From Eucommia ulmoides (lineage: Eukaryota; Streptophyta; Magnoliopsida; Garryales; Eucommiaceae): DNA of 64,000 nt. The stretch is from NCBI GenBank assembly GCA_016647705.1, contig CM028329.1, forward strand, positions 16,364,410 to 16,428,409, read 5' to 3'. The number at the start of each line of letters is the position of its first letter. Within the stretch, counting starts at the first letter, position 1. Below, piece after piece: positions 33,131-46,712 of this stretch. The translations under genes and the position numbers were made by a program. Below the pieces are notes generated by a model. That model saw only the letters and a list, made by a program, of their open reading frames with translations, was not told the origin of the DNA and did no database searches.

Positions 33131-35790
33131 GGATAATGGGATGAAATACCCCTTTGTATACCCGGTCATACCCGATAACCTGCGTCCACCTTTGATAGGG
33201 GACAATGAAGAGCTAGAGAATATCATCGTCGAAAGCACTAAAAAATTCCTATGTATAATCAGTCACTACTGATAAATTGAGCCACCCTAGCAAGAGAGGC
33301 CGCTGAGAAGCGGAGGCCACTGACAACCATCCAAGTTTTAAACAACTTTGAATTCAACAACAAGTTTGAATATGGATGAAAGAACTCTTTGTATACTCAG
33401 GTAAACCTAATAACTTGTGTTCACCTAAGTAGGGGGCCAGTAAGAAATGGAATCCATGCCTTACAAATTTGGGTCTACTACCTGGACGACTCACCACGAG
33501 AAGGCCCAAGTGCAAACTACTATCTTCTGAAACTCTACATCTATATATAGACTACTATCTTCTGCAACTCTACATCTATATGCAGACTACTATCTTTAGC
33601 AACTCTGCAAAATTTCTTGAATTCTACGGCTCGAATTTGACTATTTGCGGTAATGTTTAGGACCTTTTGTATTATCAGAGTATACACAACAAATAAACCG
33701 AATAAATACATAAAGAAGTCAAAGAAATTTTATTCATATAAGTAAGCTTCCTATACAAGTTCTCTAAAATACATCTCTACACTAGTCATTTGATTCTATA
33801 CAGAAAATATCGTACAAGAAATATAGAAGAAAAAAATAGTGCTAAATAATCTATGGGAGAACAACAGATCAAAAACTTCCCTAGCATATTCAGGACAAAC
33901 GAAGTTGAGAAAAAGAATCCCTTAGGCATAAATAAGTCCCATGAAGATCCATCCCCTCTCCTAACCCAAGGAAAGAGGGCTGGAGATTCCTACCAAACGT
34001 CTAAAAATCATAGGTTCATCAGAAATAGATAACGCAACGACCCCTCAGCTAACAATCTCCCAAAGCAAGCTAAGAGACAATCTGATCAAGATCGATTAGC
34101 CCATAACAGGAGAAAGTAAAGGTTCCTACCCCAAAAATCAACAGACTTAGTGAAGACTAGTCCTTAGAACTCGCCATATAGGAGTTCAGGGCACTTGCTA
34201 CCAAAGAGCTAATCGTCTCCAGGCAATATCGACAGCAACACATGTCTTCCTTATCGCCACAAGAAGCTACAAGGGGAGGTGTCACACTCCTCAACGGCTA
34301 ACCACAGTTGGACGACTCTTCCTACTCCTCGGCGAGAAAGAATTCGGGTTGATCCATAAAGGAACAGCTGGACATTATGCCTACAAAAGGATGGACTTCC
34401 TTCTCGTCCTCCACTGCTGCACTCGATTATTGTACTACCTCTGGTTGTAGCTTAGTAGTCCACGCCTCTTTAGTCTTTAGACGCCTCCATCTTCCAAAAC
34501 TCGTCACCAATATCATCTTTAGAGTCTATGAGAAGGTTCATCGTGCAGAAATAAGAAAAATATGAGAAAGAATTCAGGTATGAAGAAATAAAGCAGTGAG
34601 ACATTCCTTAAAACCCAAACGAAATGCCAAGGGATATGTGTCATTAATGATGACAAACAAGCACGCCTCATTAAACACCGACGGATGAAAAGATCACTGA
34701 ATCCCTAAAAAACCTGCATGCAGATATGTTTCATAAAGACTGTGTCCAGATGTACCTTAAAAAACTGCACAAAAATACGCTCTGACCATCCTCGCTTGGG
34801 AGCAAGTGAAATTTGGAACGTAACTTAAGGACGACCAATTAAATTAACATATAATGGGCTCTAGCCTAGATCATCCTGGTTGAAGACTCCACCAGGGAAA
34901 TGAAAAGGCTTAAAAAAAATAGACAAGACAAAGAAAAAAAGCAAAAATATAACTTTATTGAAAGTTCCTGTACACGATGCATCCAAAAGAGATAGTTCGG
35001 ATCCTGATAAAGAATTCGAATCTGAGGGGAATTTCCATCGCCTATCAAAGATCACTCATGGCCTTATAGGTGGCATGGTGGGGACACAAAAGAGACTAAT
35101 TTACTGGTCAACGTCTACTACACACGCTGAATAGATTGTTTCATTGCGTAGAGATTAACAAACACCTATCCCTACACGACTACCGCCAAGTGAGAAAAAG
35201 CTTGGGCAACACTGACCTTTTCCAAACTGACCACTGCAAAGAGCTAAGGGGTCTACCGCCATGAGCCCCAGTATAGCTTTCGCCTAATAGCCATAGACTA
35301 GAACCACTAGGCCACTAATTGAGTTTATGCATGTTTGTGGGTTGAACCTTACCTCTTGATCTTTTGGCTTAGCCCATGGACTCTTCTTGGTGGGCCAAAA
35401 CACAAGGCCCATATGCCTAAGTCTTGTTGCTCTCCTCCTCACTGACCACACGCCAGATTACGGTAATTAACCATGATCAAGGTCATAATTTGGAGGGGAC
35501 AATCCAACTCTACTCATTTAAATAGTAATATATTAAAAGCTCTAGCTAATGCTAAGAATTTGCACTTAAGAAAAATATATATTCTTTTCACTCGTGCTCT
35601 TATTCTTAGCCGAAAGGACTTCGCTAGGCATACCCAATGGGTCTTTGTACAAGTACCAGCTTGGATATTAAATATTTTAACCATTGATTGTGGAATGTTC
35701 ACTAGGCACTTATCACCAAGCATAAGGACTCCACCTCAATAAATAAATTCGACCTGAACCTTGAGCGGACTAACTGCGGGTGTTAGTTAT
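33131..35790. other. non-coding LTR/leader region of the gypsy elements
   Basis: No conserved protein is found. At about 35790 it ends with TTTGACACCATGATTTTGGTG, followed by TCATCTATGGGAACT, which resembles the LTR/primer-site junction of Tat-type elements. It therefore probably contains an LTR, whose borders I could not fix. TTTTATTC-type signals (33730, 34955) suggest antisense transcript ends. Confidence 0.45.
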
Positions 35791-36091
35791 ATTTGACACC
35801 ATGATTTTGGTGTCATCTATGGGAACTGTTATTGAAAGCCTCCATTTGATTATCTCTCATTGGTCACCTAATACTTGATGATCACAAAGTCTGGTCGGAT
35901 AATTGGACAAAGAAACAAAAACCGTGTTGTGGATAATCTACATAGTAAACAACCTCGTAGGTAAGTAGTGATCATATCTCTATTCCAAAAATCAAATATT
36001 AGGTCACCAGCTAACGAGGAGAACCCATTACCCGTCACATAAATAGAATCTTCCACTCCGCTCCTCATTCCATTCATGTGGTAAACCTCAG

Positions 36092-37283
36092 GTGCCACGG
36101 AGGCCTCCTACATTGACCACTGGAATGATAACTCAAAGAGATCGAATAATGCATCAAAAAGTTTATCACTTGCCTGTCTTCGATCCTTGTGAAGAGGGAA
36201 CCAGTTCTCTAGATCGCAGGATACGAGGAGCAGCACAATACTCCAGGAACAACATGATCTTCTCCAACAAGCATGCGATTAGGGAGTAAGCACAACCCCA
36301 CGATACCAAGTGTAAGGAGTAGGATCGTAGTCTTCCAGTTGCGTCATGATCCCCTTCTCCTATGCTAATATGACAGATACGAGAGACCACTCATTGACCC
36401 CTTGGACCGCTCACCCAACCTTATGGTGAGGTCTAACGAGTGGGCTCGAAATGAAATCCACCATAGTGCCTGACCAATGGGTAGCCACGTGTGCGCAAAA
36501 TAATACCTTACCCCTAGGGAGGACGAGATGGAGCACCAACTAGTAGACATAGAGGTACTTCTAGAGGAGATCCACATAGGGAGGAGAACAGTGGGGCCCA
36601 CTATTGAGGTAAGGCCACCATTCGTTGACAAAGTGCTCGAGATAATGGTTCCCCACTACTTTGTGCACCCCCTAATTACCATCTATAATGGGACAACTAA
36701 CCCCATGAACCACCTTTCAATCTTCTAGCCCCACATGGGCATACAAACCATTTTGGTGGCTATGAGATGCAAGTGCTTTCTGCTCACCCTATCAAGTACA
36801 GTGAGGACATGGTTCCAAATCATCTGGCTAGCCTCTATTACTACCTTCAGTAAACTAGAGCAGTTGTTCCTTGCTTGATTCAACTGCTTGCAGCGAAGGC
36901 CGTAGATCATGGCTCACATTCTGGCTATCTAGCAAAAAGGTAAGGAGTCACTAAAGAAATATGTTGACCACTTCAATCAGGAGGTAAATGCCTATGAAAC
37001 AATCTCTAATGGAGTGATCCTGACCGAATTCATATATAGGCTATACCAATAGAGAATCTTGTATGATACCTGTTCTAACCCCCCAGCCAACTTGGATTAA
37101 GCACTGGACCATGACACCCGCTTCCATGACGTCGACTACGGGCAACGACCAAGAGAGAGTTAGATGAAAATCAAAAGAAAAAAAAAAGAATAAAAAACAA
37201 GGCCTTAGTAGAGCGAATGGCTCAAAAAGTCTACAAGTAGAGGGGTGCCTAGGATATTTTCCCGAGGACTGGAGACCCTTTCC
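36092..37283 (+). pseudogene. gypsy gag capsid remnant
   Basis: Conserved retrotransposon-gag features are readable across frames and stops: a YNGTTNPMNHLSIF block near 36690 (matching the Y-G-T-DP-x-H-L pattern of plant gypsy gag), AMRCKCFLLTL, and KGKESLKKYVDHFNQEVN near 36940. The longest open piece is 36528-36728. The capsid is broken by stop codons and then interrupted by X1. Confidence 0.75.
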
Positions 37284-39550
37284 TGTAGACATCGCATTTT
37301 GTCCCGCCCATTTAGTATCAGATCTAAAGTGGAATTCGGGATAAACTTTAAAATGAGGCTTAAAGGGAATGAATTTCTGCCTTAAGATTACATTGGATAC
37401 TACAAAAAAAGGCCAAAAAACACTAGAAAGCATAAAATTGGTAATTAGATTAAATTCGATATAAGTAAAAGTTTCGGGTCAACCATGAAATTCTTAAAGT
37501 TAAGGAGGACTAAAATGACACCAAAACTACTTCTTTAATTTTTTGTTTAAAGTACTAATCTTCAAGAAATCAAGTCAAAATTCTTGATTAAACCCAAGAA
37601 TCTACCATGACAATCTAGTTACTCAAAGTAACTAATGTTTAAAGACATGGTTCAAAACCAACCAAACCAAAGGTCTAATCAAACTTTAAATGCCTCATTA
37701 ATGAGAATTTATTGATGAGATCTTTTCAAGATCTTTCTATCAAGATATCTTGGATGGAAACTTAGTTACTTGAAAGTAAATAACGGTTACAAGACATGCA
37801 ATAAATAATCCATCAAGTCAAGGTCATATTAGGCATTTGATGCATGAAATAACCATTAAAGATTTCATTCAATGGATGCATTTAATGAGGAATATATTTT
37901 CACCAAAATATCTTAAAGAAACTTAGTTACTCTAAAAGTAACTAGTGATTACAAGGCTAACCGGATCAATTTTCATCCCATCAAGACATTAAATGCCCAT
38001 AAAATCAACCTCAAATCATTGCATTAAATGCATGAATGACATATAGAGACTACATTCAATGATTTAAAGAGCATTCAATGCAAGGAGATATTTTCAAGAG
38101 AATTAACTAGATTACCTTAAGTAACTAGTACTTAGCAAGCAAACCAAACCGAAAAACATCACATCAAGCATTAAATGGTCATTTAATAACCCATGTGCAA
38201 ATCCATGATGAGCAATGATTGCTTAGATATTTATATCTAATGATTACTTAAAACATCTAAGTAAATCTTCATTATTTGGCTATAACCCTAGCAGTGAAAG
38301 ATATCAAAGGGTCCTACCTAGACAAAACACACCCTAAGAAGTAGGCTGGGTATGCCTGTGCATTCCTCAATGTGCAGGCTACCTAAGCCTATAAATAACA
38401 ACCTATTTTTCATCCCAAACATGGCTTGAACTCATACCTTCTCTCTCTAGTCTTGAAATTCTCTCTCGGGTCTAGGGATTTTCTAAGAATTTTACTTCAA
38501 AAACATTCTCAAATCTTGCCAAGAAAGCTCCAAATAGGCGTTCTTGAGATTCTTAAAATAAAATCTCAAGAAGTTGTTGAGGAATAACCAAGAACAATCA
38601 AGAAAATCAAAGAAAGAAAAGAAGGAAAACACTTAGGGAAAGACCACTCCCCTAAGCTAGGTAAGTCCTCTCGAACCTCTCTTTGATTTTGTTTTAAATA
38701 CCATTATATTGCTTGTAAATAGCATATTTGGTTAGTTCTTAGAAGCATAGATTATGTATATAGTGTATATATCATAGTTCATATCAAGAACACAAATGAA
38801 CCGTACATTGCGTTTTTGATTCTATCAAGAACACATGAAACCGACCTTCAATCAACTCACAACAAACTTTTGACAAAGAACTACTGACTACTAACTAACT
38901 AACATTTATTTTACTATAACAGTCTAGATCACAGCCTGGCCTATGTCTCAGGCTTGTAGACTGGTACCTTATATATATATATAGACACACACATATATAC
39001 TACTCTGTTGAGACCCTTGTGGCTAAAATTCTGAATAAAGGGAGGACTTATATTTCTTCGGGGATAAGTGTGCACCTTCTTCAGAAACGTTTCCATTTTC
39101 TTAGTTACGAGTAAGACTGACACATATATGATATATTTTATTTCCTTGTGAACTAATAACATAAACTTCAACACTAAAACTTTCCTCAACAAGTAAGTTC
39201 GGTAGGAGTGTTCTTCAAAAAATTAAACATGCATATCCACTTACCATTGGTGCTACTTATGTTTTTGTTTTGAATAAACTAACCAAAAATAAATAAATGA
39301 ATAAATAAATAAGAAAAAAAAATCATCTCAAAAACCTAGCACACCATTTAACTCCATGATAGGAGGTGACTCTATTTTTCACATAAATCCCAGCTTTAAG
39401 AATGTTTTTCAAAACTGGCACCTAGAAAGCCCATGAAACTGTATATTCTAAAATGAACGGATTTTTTTTTAGGATTTTGAGAGGGATGAGTGAAACTTTA
39501 TTTTGCTCTTCTTCCCGTTTTCTACTTCCTTTGCTACCAGAATTTGATGA
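37284..39550 (+). mobile_element. LTR-like non-coding element X1
   Basis: It starts TGTAGACATCGCATTTTGTC and is homologous, in reverse orientation, to X2 and X3. It interrupts the gypsy gag: gag sequence resumes with MNKDCEFYQDRGW at about 39550. A TATA-like CTATAAATA lies at about 38389-38397, followed by CT-rich sequence, setting its sense strand as plus. No coding capacity is seen. The right boundary and target duplication are uncertain. Confidence 0.7.
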
Positions 39551-39764
39551 ACAAAGATTGCGAGTTCTACCAGGATCGAGGGTGGGCCACAGAGAACTAT
39601 TTCCAACTTCGCAAGGAGATTGAGGCCTTCATCCGGAGAGGATACCTAGGAAACTATGTCTGAAAAATGGACAAAGCAGAGGAATGATGAAATGGATGCC
39701 GGGATGAGACTAGGTAGGTTAAAGAAGGCGAGAATACCGTGGCTAGTAGAAAGCCAGACAAGAG
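39551..39764 (+). pseudogene. gypsy gag zinc-region remnant
   Basis: The translation MNKDCEFYQDRGWATENYF is followed by LRKEIEAFIRRGYLGNYV. This matches the Tat-type gag nucleocapsid segment (C-x2-H-x-D-x-GH-x-T-x2-C pattern), with the His and second Cys positions lost. It ends at the AAGAG target site of insertion Y. Confidence 0.75.
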
Positions 39765-42700
39765 TGTTAACCCAAAAATCTACCCAAGAGGGGAGTGAAT
39801 TAGGTAGTTATAAAAATTTAAGTAATAAATTCAAACATAAATAACCGATTTCCCAAAATTGGTTATTATCGTTTTACGCAGTGGAAATGTGTTTATCTAG
39901 ATGCACACCAAAACGATCAGAAAAATAACAAAACAGCACACGAGAATTTATCCTCACAAAAACGATCAGAAAAATAACAAAGCAGCACACGAGAATTTAT
40001 CTTGGTTAGGCAAACTAATCTTACCTACGTCCAATATCCTGAGCTCCATGAAGATTTTCAATCCACTAAACCCTAATTTCTTTCCCAAGTAGAAATCAAA
40101 CTCTCACAATCTCAATTCTTTTCAGAGGCTCAAAATCAACCTTTATAACCCTGATTCTTTTTACATGCTAAGAATCTATTTATCACTCTCTCACTATTAT
40201 ACTTATTATTTTCATAGGCTTAAGAAGAACCTTTACAAAACTCAAGTTCAATTACATGAAGAATTTAAAACCTAATCATCCTGCAGGCTAAAGATAAAAC
40301 CTTAATCCTTTTTCAGGCTAAAGATTAAACCCCAATCTTTTTCACAATCTACAAATTAAAACCTAGCTACTTGATTAGATACCGATCCAAACGTGTCTAA
40401 TCCGCTCAAACTCGCAAATACAAAAGATTTACTAGCTTTTTCCTACAAGAAGCTTCTACCACCTCAAAATAGTTATACTCAATTAATGTCTCAAAATTAG
40501 TACGTGATAGATTCAACGTGAGACACAAATCTAACTTAAATAATTTAATACATAAATAGCACATAATCAGATTTCTCAAATAAAATCATTTTTAAAAGAA
40601 TTTCACAAAAATAAGTTTGAAAATGATTTTTCTCAAATACCTTGTCCAAACAATTAATCGAAATAATATAAGTAAAATCAAGGACATTGAGCGACTTAAA
40701 TCAAGATATTTATGAATAATCTCACTGATGAATTCCAGCGACAAAATCTCTCTAAGGAAGCCAAAATCTAAATGTTTTTGAGTAAATTTTTCTTAATTCC
40801 ACAGGTCTATATTAATAAACCTAAAACTAGGCCTCCAAATGCTAGTTTTCAAATGTCATGGCTCTAAATGAAATGCCAAGATCCTATATATCAAATTATT
40901 CAAAATAAGTAAGTTTCATTTAAAGTTTTTGAAAAGATCAATTTAGTCCTTAAAACTTTTTCAAATCAGAATCCATAAAGATAGGAAGTATTTTATCAAT
41001 TAAATTAAGAGGATAAAGAAATATATGTACCAATTAAATAGGAATAATTTAATATATGATATATTTTGAAAATACACTTGACGCACCCGAGATTTCGATA
41101 GCAGAAGAAGTGGAGAATCGGGAAGATGATGAAAACAAGTTTCATCCCTTCCTCTCTAAGTCTTCCAAATCCGTTCATTTTAAAAATAGTTTTTCAAAGG
41201 CTTTTCTATACATCTATTTTGAAAAACTTATTGGGTCGAGAGTTTTGTTAAAAAATGAAGTCGCCACCTAGCGTAGGGTTAAATGGTGTGCTAGGTCACC
41301 GAGATTTTGGAAATTTATTTTCCCTTTTGAAATGGCTTATGTTTTAACTTCCATAGGTCTATGTACTAGAGATATTCTTTAAGTCGGGGGTTGGTTATGG
41401 TCGGGGAAGGTATTCGACACCCCAAGACACCCGTCTGAAGATGGTACCTCAGTCTAAATAGATATTCATTGTTAAACACTATCCAAGCAGTTTTCTTTGA
41501 CTTACTTAAACATAAATAATTCCCTTTTTTAAAGTTTTTGTCCTTTTAATGTATTTTTGACATGATTTAATGGAAAGCAAGTAAACACTACAGCTATTAC
41601 TAGTCAGTGACACCCAATAATAGTTTATATACAGACAGATATATAAATATGCAAGTTATACTAAATAAAATGCAAACTATGACTAAGTTGTTTGGATATG
41701 CCACCAAATCCGCACGTGGGTTGCCTGCGTATCTTGAATGAGAATCAGGTCATCACGTAGTTCGTTTTGGTTTGGGTAAAGGGTATGGTTTATTATTAGG
41801 GGTATGATCGAACCCTTATGGGTTGCCTACGTACTTTGGGTGGTTACCAAAGATCAGGTCAGACATAGTTCATTTTTTTCTCGTTGAAAACTGGATTCAC
41901 TATTAGAGGTGTGACCCAACCCTTATGAGCTACTTACGTATTTTGGGTGGTTACCAAAGATCAGGTCGAACGTAGTTCATTCTTGTTAAGTTTGGAAGGC
42001 TAGGTTAGCTTAGTTTAAAGCTATTTTGTTCAATTTGTTTTGGTTGATTATTAGTTAGTTTTGATTGTGAACAAACCAGAATCACAACCTTATAACAACC
42101 ATTTGATTTTGTTAAGAACCTTAAACAAACTCCTTCGCTTTGGTTATTTTAGTGTTTGTGTGTGAGTTTTTAGTTAAAAATGAAAAGAAATACCATATAT
42201 TTATGCCAGTCCTACTCGTAACTAAGGAAAACGAGAAGGTTTCTAAAGAAAAATTACACATATTCCCAAAAGAATAGAGACCCTGCCTTTATTGCAAGTT
42301 CTTAGCCACAAGGGTCTGTCAGTATAATATATAAGTACACACACATATACATGTGTGTGTTTGTGTTTTATTTAACTAAAAACAAAAGAAATATGATGTT
42401 CTTAGGGAATCATATAGACTATGCACAAATCATGGTGTGATAGAAGTTTTGTTCGAATCCTCACATGTTTTTAGCACGTTGTTGGATAATTTGATGTTTT
42501 TGAATGTCTTGGAATGTTCTTGAATTCTCTCGAATGTTTTTTGAATGATCTTGAGATACTTTGAATAATTTTGTATGATTTGACCCTAATTTGTTTGTTA
42601 TAGTTAAGATTAGGTATTTGTTTGATGTTCTTGACAAAATTAAAAGCCTGTTTGGTTGTTTTATGTGTTATTTACATGTAAGTAAGTATATTATCTACAT

Positions 42701-45337
42701 GATCCTACTATATACAAGCAATATATAAAATATTAAAGAAGAATCATAGGTTTTTTTTATAGGAACATACCTACTTAGGGATGTGGTCTTCCCTAAGTGC
42801 TTACCTCCTTTTCCTCCTTGATCTTCTTGGTTGGTGGTTGATCAGTGGTTAATTGGTGGTCGTTGGTTCCTCAAGTTCTTAGCCAAGAACCCAAGAACAA
42901 CGTACTTAGGGGATGTGGTCTCATTTTTCTCCTTGATCTTCTTGGTCGGTGGTTGATCAGTGGTTAATTGGTGGTCGTTGGTTCCTTGAGTTCTTAGCCA
43001 AGAATCCAAGAACAACCTACTTAGGGGATGTGGGTGTCCCTAAGTAGCTAATCTCCTTTCCCTCCTTGCTCTTTTTGGCTCAATGTTGATCGGTGATCGT
43101 CGATCCATGAAATTCTTATTCTAAAAACTTCAAGAACACCTTCCATGAGTGGATTTTGGCGGAATAACGACGTGTCATTTAAGAAATCCACTTGGAAGGC
43201 CTAGGACCCGAGAGAGTTGCTCAAGTTTAGAGAGAGAAGCTAGGCCTTCAAGACTATAAAAAATGAGAAGGGTGGCCTGGTATTCATAGGCCTGGGGGCC
43301 TACGCATTGGCCAATGCACAGGCCAATCCAAGGTCTTCCCTGGGCAGTGTTTGGCCTAGGGAGCTTGTTTCCTTGTCTTGATTTGGTTTGGCTTGGAACG
43401 AATTTAGGAGAGAAGGTTGGATTCTCAAAGATTTGGTAATGTTTGTAATCATTACCAATAATTGCCAATCATTACCTCTCCACCAATGAAATTCATTACA
43501 CATGGGGGCATTTATGACTTGATGTAATAAATCCAGATTACTTTAGAGGCTAAATACTGATTAGATCCACTATTTTTATTTGGTCATCACAAATGCATCC
43601 AAGGTGCATTGTATCTAGTCCTTAGGTGTCACTTTGCATTTAATGCAAAGTGATGATTCATGACTTGGATGTCACTCCTATGGTTGGATTCGAATGTAAT
43701 CGGGTTAACTTTCCTTATAATCGTCAGTTGGATTCCAAGTTTCTTAGTTACCCTTAGATATTTTCATGAAAATATCTACATCACTTGAACCTAGCTATGC
43801 CATGTCATCCCAAGCATTTAATGCTTGATGGGATGTGCATTTAATGCATTACTTGGAGGTTTTCGGTAACAGGTTGTTACGATTCACAATTTTCGGTTGG
43901 TTTCTAAGATATTTTGCGTAAAATATCTAGATACGTTGAATATGGTCTTGACATGTCATCCTAAGCATTTAGTGATTGATGGTATAGGAATTCAATGCTC
44001 ATTGAATTCCTTACTTCGGTGGCAAACCAAATTAGTTTAGTTTTGATAACGGTTGGTTGTATCCTAAGTGTCTTGGTTCCCTTCCTTTGTCATTTGGTAG
44101 GCAACTTCTAGGAAGGCTCCTTGGTCATTATAAGTCTTGATTTGTGGTCCTTAAATGATGGCTAGAACCTTGATTTAGGGCTTTGTAATGACCCTTCCAA
44201 GCCTTGATTAAGGTGTCTTCGATTGTTTCTTGGTAGTGTTTGACGTAATATGCATAAATTAAATGAATGTTTTTGGTGTTAAGTTTGATAAGATTCAGGG
44301 GTTGTAAATGTTTCAAGGTCGGGTAGATAACTGAGTTAATTGTTTGAAATGTCTTATAATTTAAGGGTAGTGACTAATATTTATCTATACTAAAGATGAT
44401 TTATGAAAATCAAATTTTAGTAAAGTCATTTTAGACCTCCTTAAATCATGGAAATTTCGAGATTGATCCGAAACTTTTACTTAACTATATTTTGTCAAAT
44501 TCAACATTTTTGCATTTTTGTTATGTTTTTGTATATTGTGTAGTGTGATCTTAGGTAGAAATTTATTCCCTTTAAACCCAAGTTTAAAATTTTTCTGAAC
44601 TTATACTTGATCCGACACTGATAGGTGGGACAATATACAGTGTCTACAACACTTTATTCCCTTGAAATACTCTCTTGAAATCATCAAAACCAAGGTGATT
44701 GACCAAAAAAAAAATTCAGTCAAAGAATTGACTGTCGACGTCAGTTAACCGGCCAAATTCGCCAGTTGACCGACCCCTCACAATGGTCAAAATTTTGACC
44801 ATTGTGCTGGTCTGGTCGATTGTCCAATTCAACAAGTTGGTCCTTCCCCTTTTACAATTTCGGCTTCTAGATTCGACCAACCCAACTTGTTAGTTTATCG
44901 AATTGACCAGTAGGTCACCCATTCCACTTCTTAAACACATTATTTTGGTTAGTCGACTAACCTTTTTTACTGTTTGACCTAATTGACCCAAAAAACCTCT
45001 ATTGTAAGTGTTAAAACCAATTTTTCAATTAGGTCCGCAACCAAAAACATTTTAATGACTTGACATATTATAAAACACAATATATAACCCTAAACTTGTT
45101 ACTACATACATAAGATTAATTACTTTTAAAGTGTTGTGCATGATCTAATTTGGGCTTCATTGAGAGTATAAAAGTAAATAGTTGCTTTCACCTAACTGTA
45201 TTCAATGTCTCCAATACTCTTCAAATCTCTATTGTCTCCATTTTGCACTCATTATAAAAACTTCAACGATTTATTTTTTTTAATCAAATCGTTTTCTCAT
45301 TACAACATATGGAACTTAAATATGAAATCATTGAGCA
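39765..45337. mobile_element. element Y, solo-LTR-like, interrupted by X2
   Basis: It starts TGTTAACCCAAAAATCTACC and ends AATCATTGAGCA (TG...CA). A perfect AAGAG duplication lies at 39760-39764 and 45338-45342. Without X2 it is about 2.0 kb. It has no coding sequence. The phrase CCCAAGAGGGG..TGAATT near the start is typical of a widespread plant repeat. A near-tandem pair of about 55 bp (CAAAACGATCAGAAAAATAA) lies at 39908-40010. Confidence 0.8.
41079..44648 (-). mobile_element. LTR-like non-coding element X2
   Basis: It has ends TGACGCACCCGAG and CAGTGTCTACA and a perfect ACACT duplication (41074-41078 and 44649-44653), 3570 bp. It is related along its length to X3 and, inverted, to X1. 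It carries phrases such as TGGGTTGCCTGCGTATCTTG and AGGTCATCACGTAGTTC found in long plant gypsy LTRs. Three partial tandem copies of a block of about 115-130 bp (TTGGTGGTTGATCAGTGG) lie at 42773-43060. It is best read as a solo LTR. Confidence 0.85.
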
Positions 45338-45342
45338 AAGAG

Positions 45343-45640
45343 AAAAGACAATAAGGGAGTGTAGAAGGTGAGCATTGTCAATGTCGCCTCACATGATGTC
45401 ATATTTTTCAATGAGGCCAATCTCTGGGGAGTATATATGTCCCCATAACGATGCCATGGTCAACCAATTCAAGAGATGACTAATTTTGGTGGACAATGGG
45501 AGCTCGACAAACATCCTATTCAAGTGGGTCTTTAACAAGATGAATAGGGTCCCAAGCCACATGCAGCCCACAAAGTCTTTTCTAATCAATTTCGAGGGTG
45601 ATGTCGCCACTTTTGTGGGTTGGTAACCCTATCTGTCACC
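45343..45640 (+). pseudogene. gypsy protease remnant
   Basis: The plus-strand translation near 45480-45600 contains LVDNGSSTNILFKWVF followed by MQPTKSFLINFEGD. This corresponds to the aspartic protease active-site segment (D-x-G-S-S) of Tat-type pol. An upstream DVIFFNEANLWGVY block fits the usual leader. It has frame changes and stops. Confidence 0.7.
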
Positions 45641-45939
45641 TTGCGTATAGCTTCGTGCACAACAATGGTATAAAGTAAATTCTTGGACCCATGTGATGAG
45701 GAGCCCGACCCCCGACCATATGAGGACATAGTGGATATGCCCGTTAACCCGACCTGTGAGGAGTGCATAGTAAGGATAGGGACAAAGTTGGCCCCTGACC
45801 AATGACAATCATTCACCGACCTGCTCTAGAAGAACTATGATGCATTTTCATGGTTCGTTGATGATATCCCAAGGATAAATTCTAAGGTGGATATGCATCA
45901 ACATCATGCAAACCCACACAACCCACCTATCAGGCAGAA

Positions 45940-46712
45940 GTGTAGAAAGTTCCATTTTAATGACAAGCCATTATCGAGAAAGAAATAGACAAGTTAATAA
46001 AATTAGATATGGTGGAGGAAGTGAAGTTCCTAGTTTGGTTGTCTAATGTGGTGCTCACACCAAAGGACAGGCACAAATAGAGACTCTGCATGGACATCAA
46101 GGACTTGAACAAGGCATGTCTTAAGGACTTATTTTCCTTGCCCAGTATTGACATAGTCATTGATGCTATAACAGGCTATGAGATGCTCAACTTCCTAGAC
46201 GCCTTTGTAGGGTAGAACCAAATTCTTATTTTTCCTCCTAATAAGAGCAAGACCTCATTCTTCATAGACTGGGTATACATATTTCTACAAAGTCATTCCT
46301 TTTGGCCTCAGTAACACTAGGGCCACTTACCAATGACTTGTGAACAAAATGTTTAAGGAAAAGGATTGACAAGAACAAGAAGGTGTAGATCAACGACATG
46401 CTGGTGAAGAGCCTATGGGTGCCCGGCCACCTTACACAGCTTCAAGGCTACTTTAATAAGCTTAAAGATCACTGCATGAAACTCAACCCGAATAAGGGCA
46501 TATTTAAAGTTTTAACAAATAAGTTTCTCGGGTACATGGCCTTCTAATGAGGAATCGACGCCAACCCTAACCAAATCAACCTAGTGCTTGGTATATCCTT
46601 ACCACGTAGTAAGAAAGTGGCCCAAATGCTTACCGACAGGCTTGCAACCCTGAACCAATTTATCTTACAAGCCTCCAATTGATGTTTACCATTATTCAAA
46701 GTCCTCCAAGGC
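45940..46712 (+). pseudogene. gypsy reverse transcriptase remnant
   Basis: Readable blocks include MDIKDLNKACLKDLFSLPSI, DIVIDAITGYEMLNFLDAF, then in shifted frames MKLNPNKGIFKV, FLGYM and LTDRLATLNQFI near 46630-46670. These are the fingers-palm-thumb landmarks of Tat-type RT. Several in-frame stops interrupt it. The homology stops at about 46712, where an opposite-strand viral-type RT begins. Confidence 0.75.

Larger units (their letters stand above)
35791..46712 (+). mobile_element. second Tat-type gypsy element, host of nested insertions X1 and Y
   Basis: Fragments of a single gypsy frame order are spread over 11 kb: gag at 36.09-37.28 kb, gag zinc-region remnant at 39.54-39.76 kb, protease at 45.34-45.63 kb and RT at 45.95-46.70 kb. 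The gaps are filled by insertion X1 (37284 to about 39550) and insertion Y (39765-45337). All parts carry many stops. Confidence 0.8.

Noticed and set aside
42300..42365. Short TATA/CACA microsatellite as a promoter of a gene
   Set aside because: It sits inside element X2 and is matched by similar runs in X1 and X3; no gene follows.
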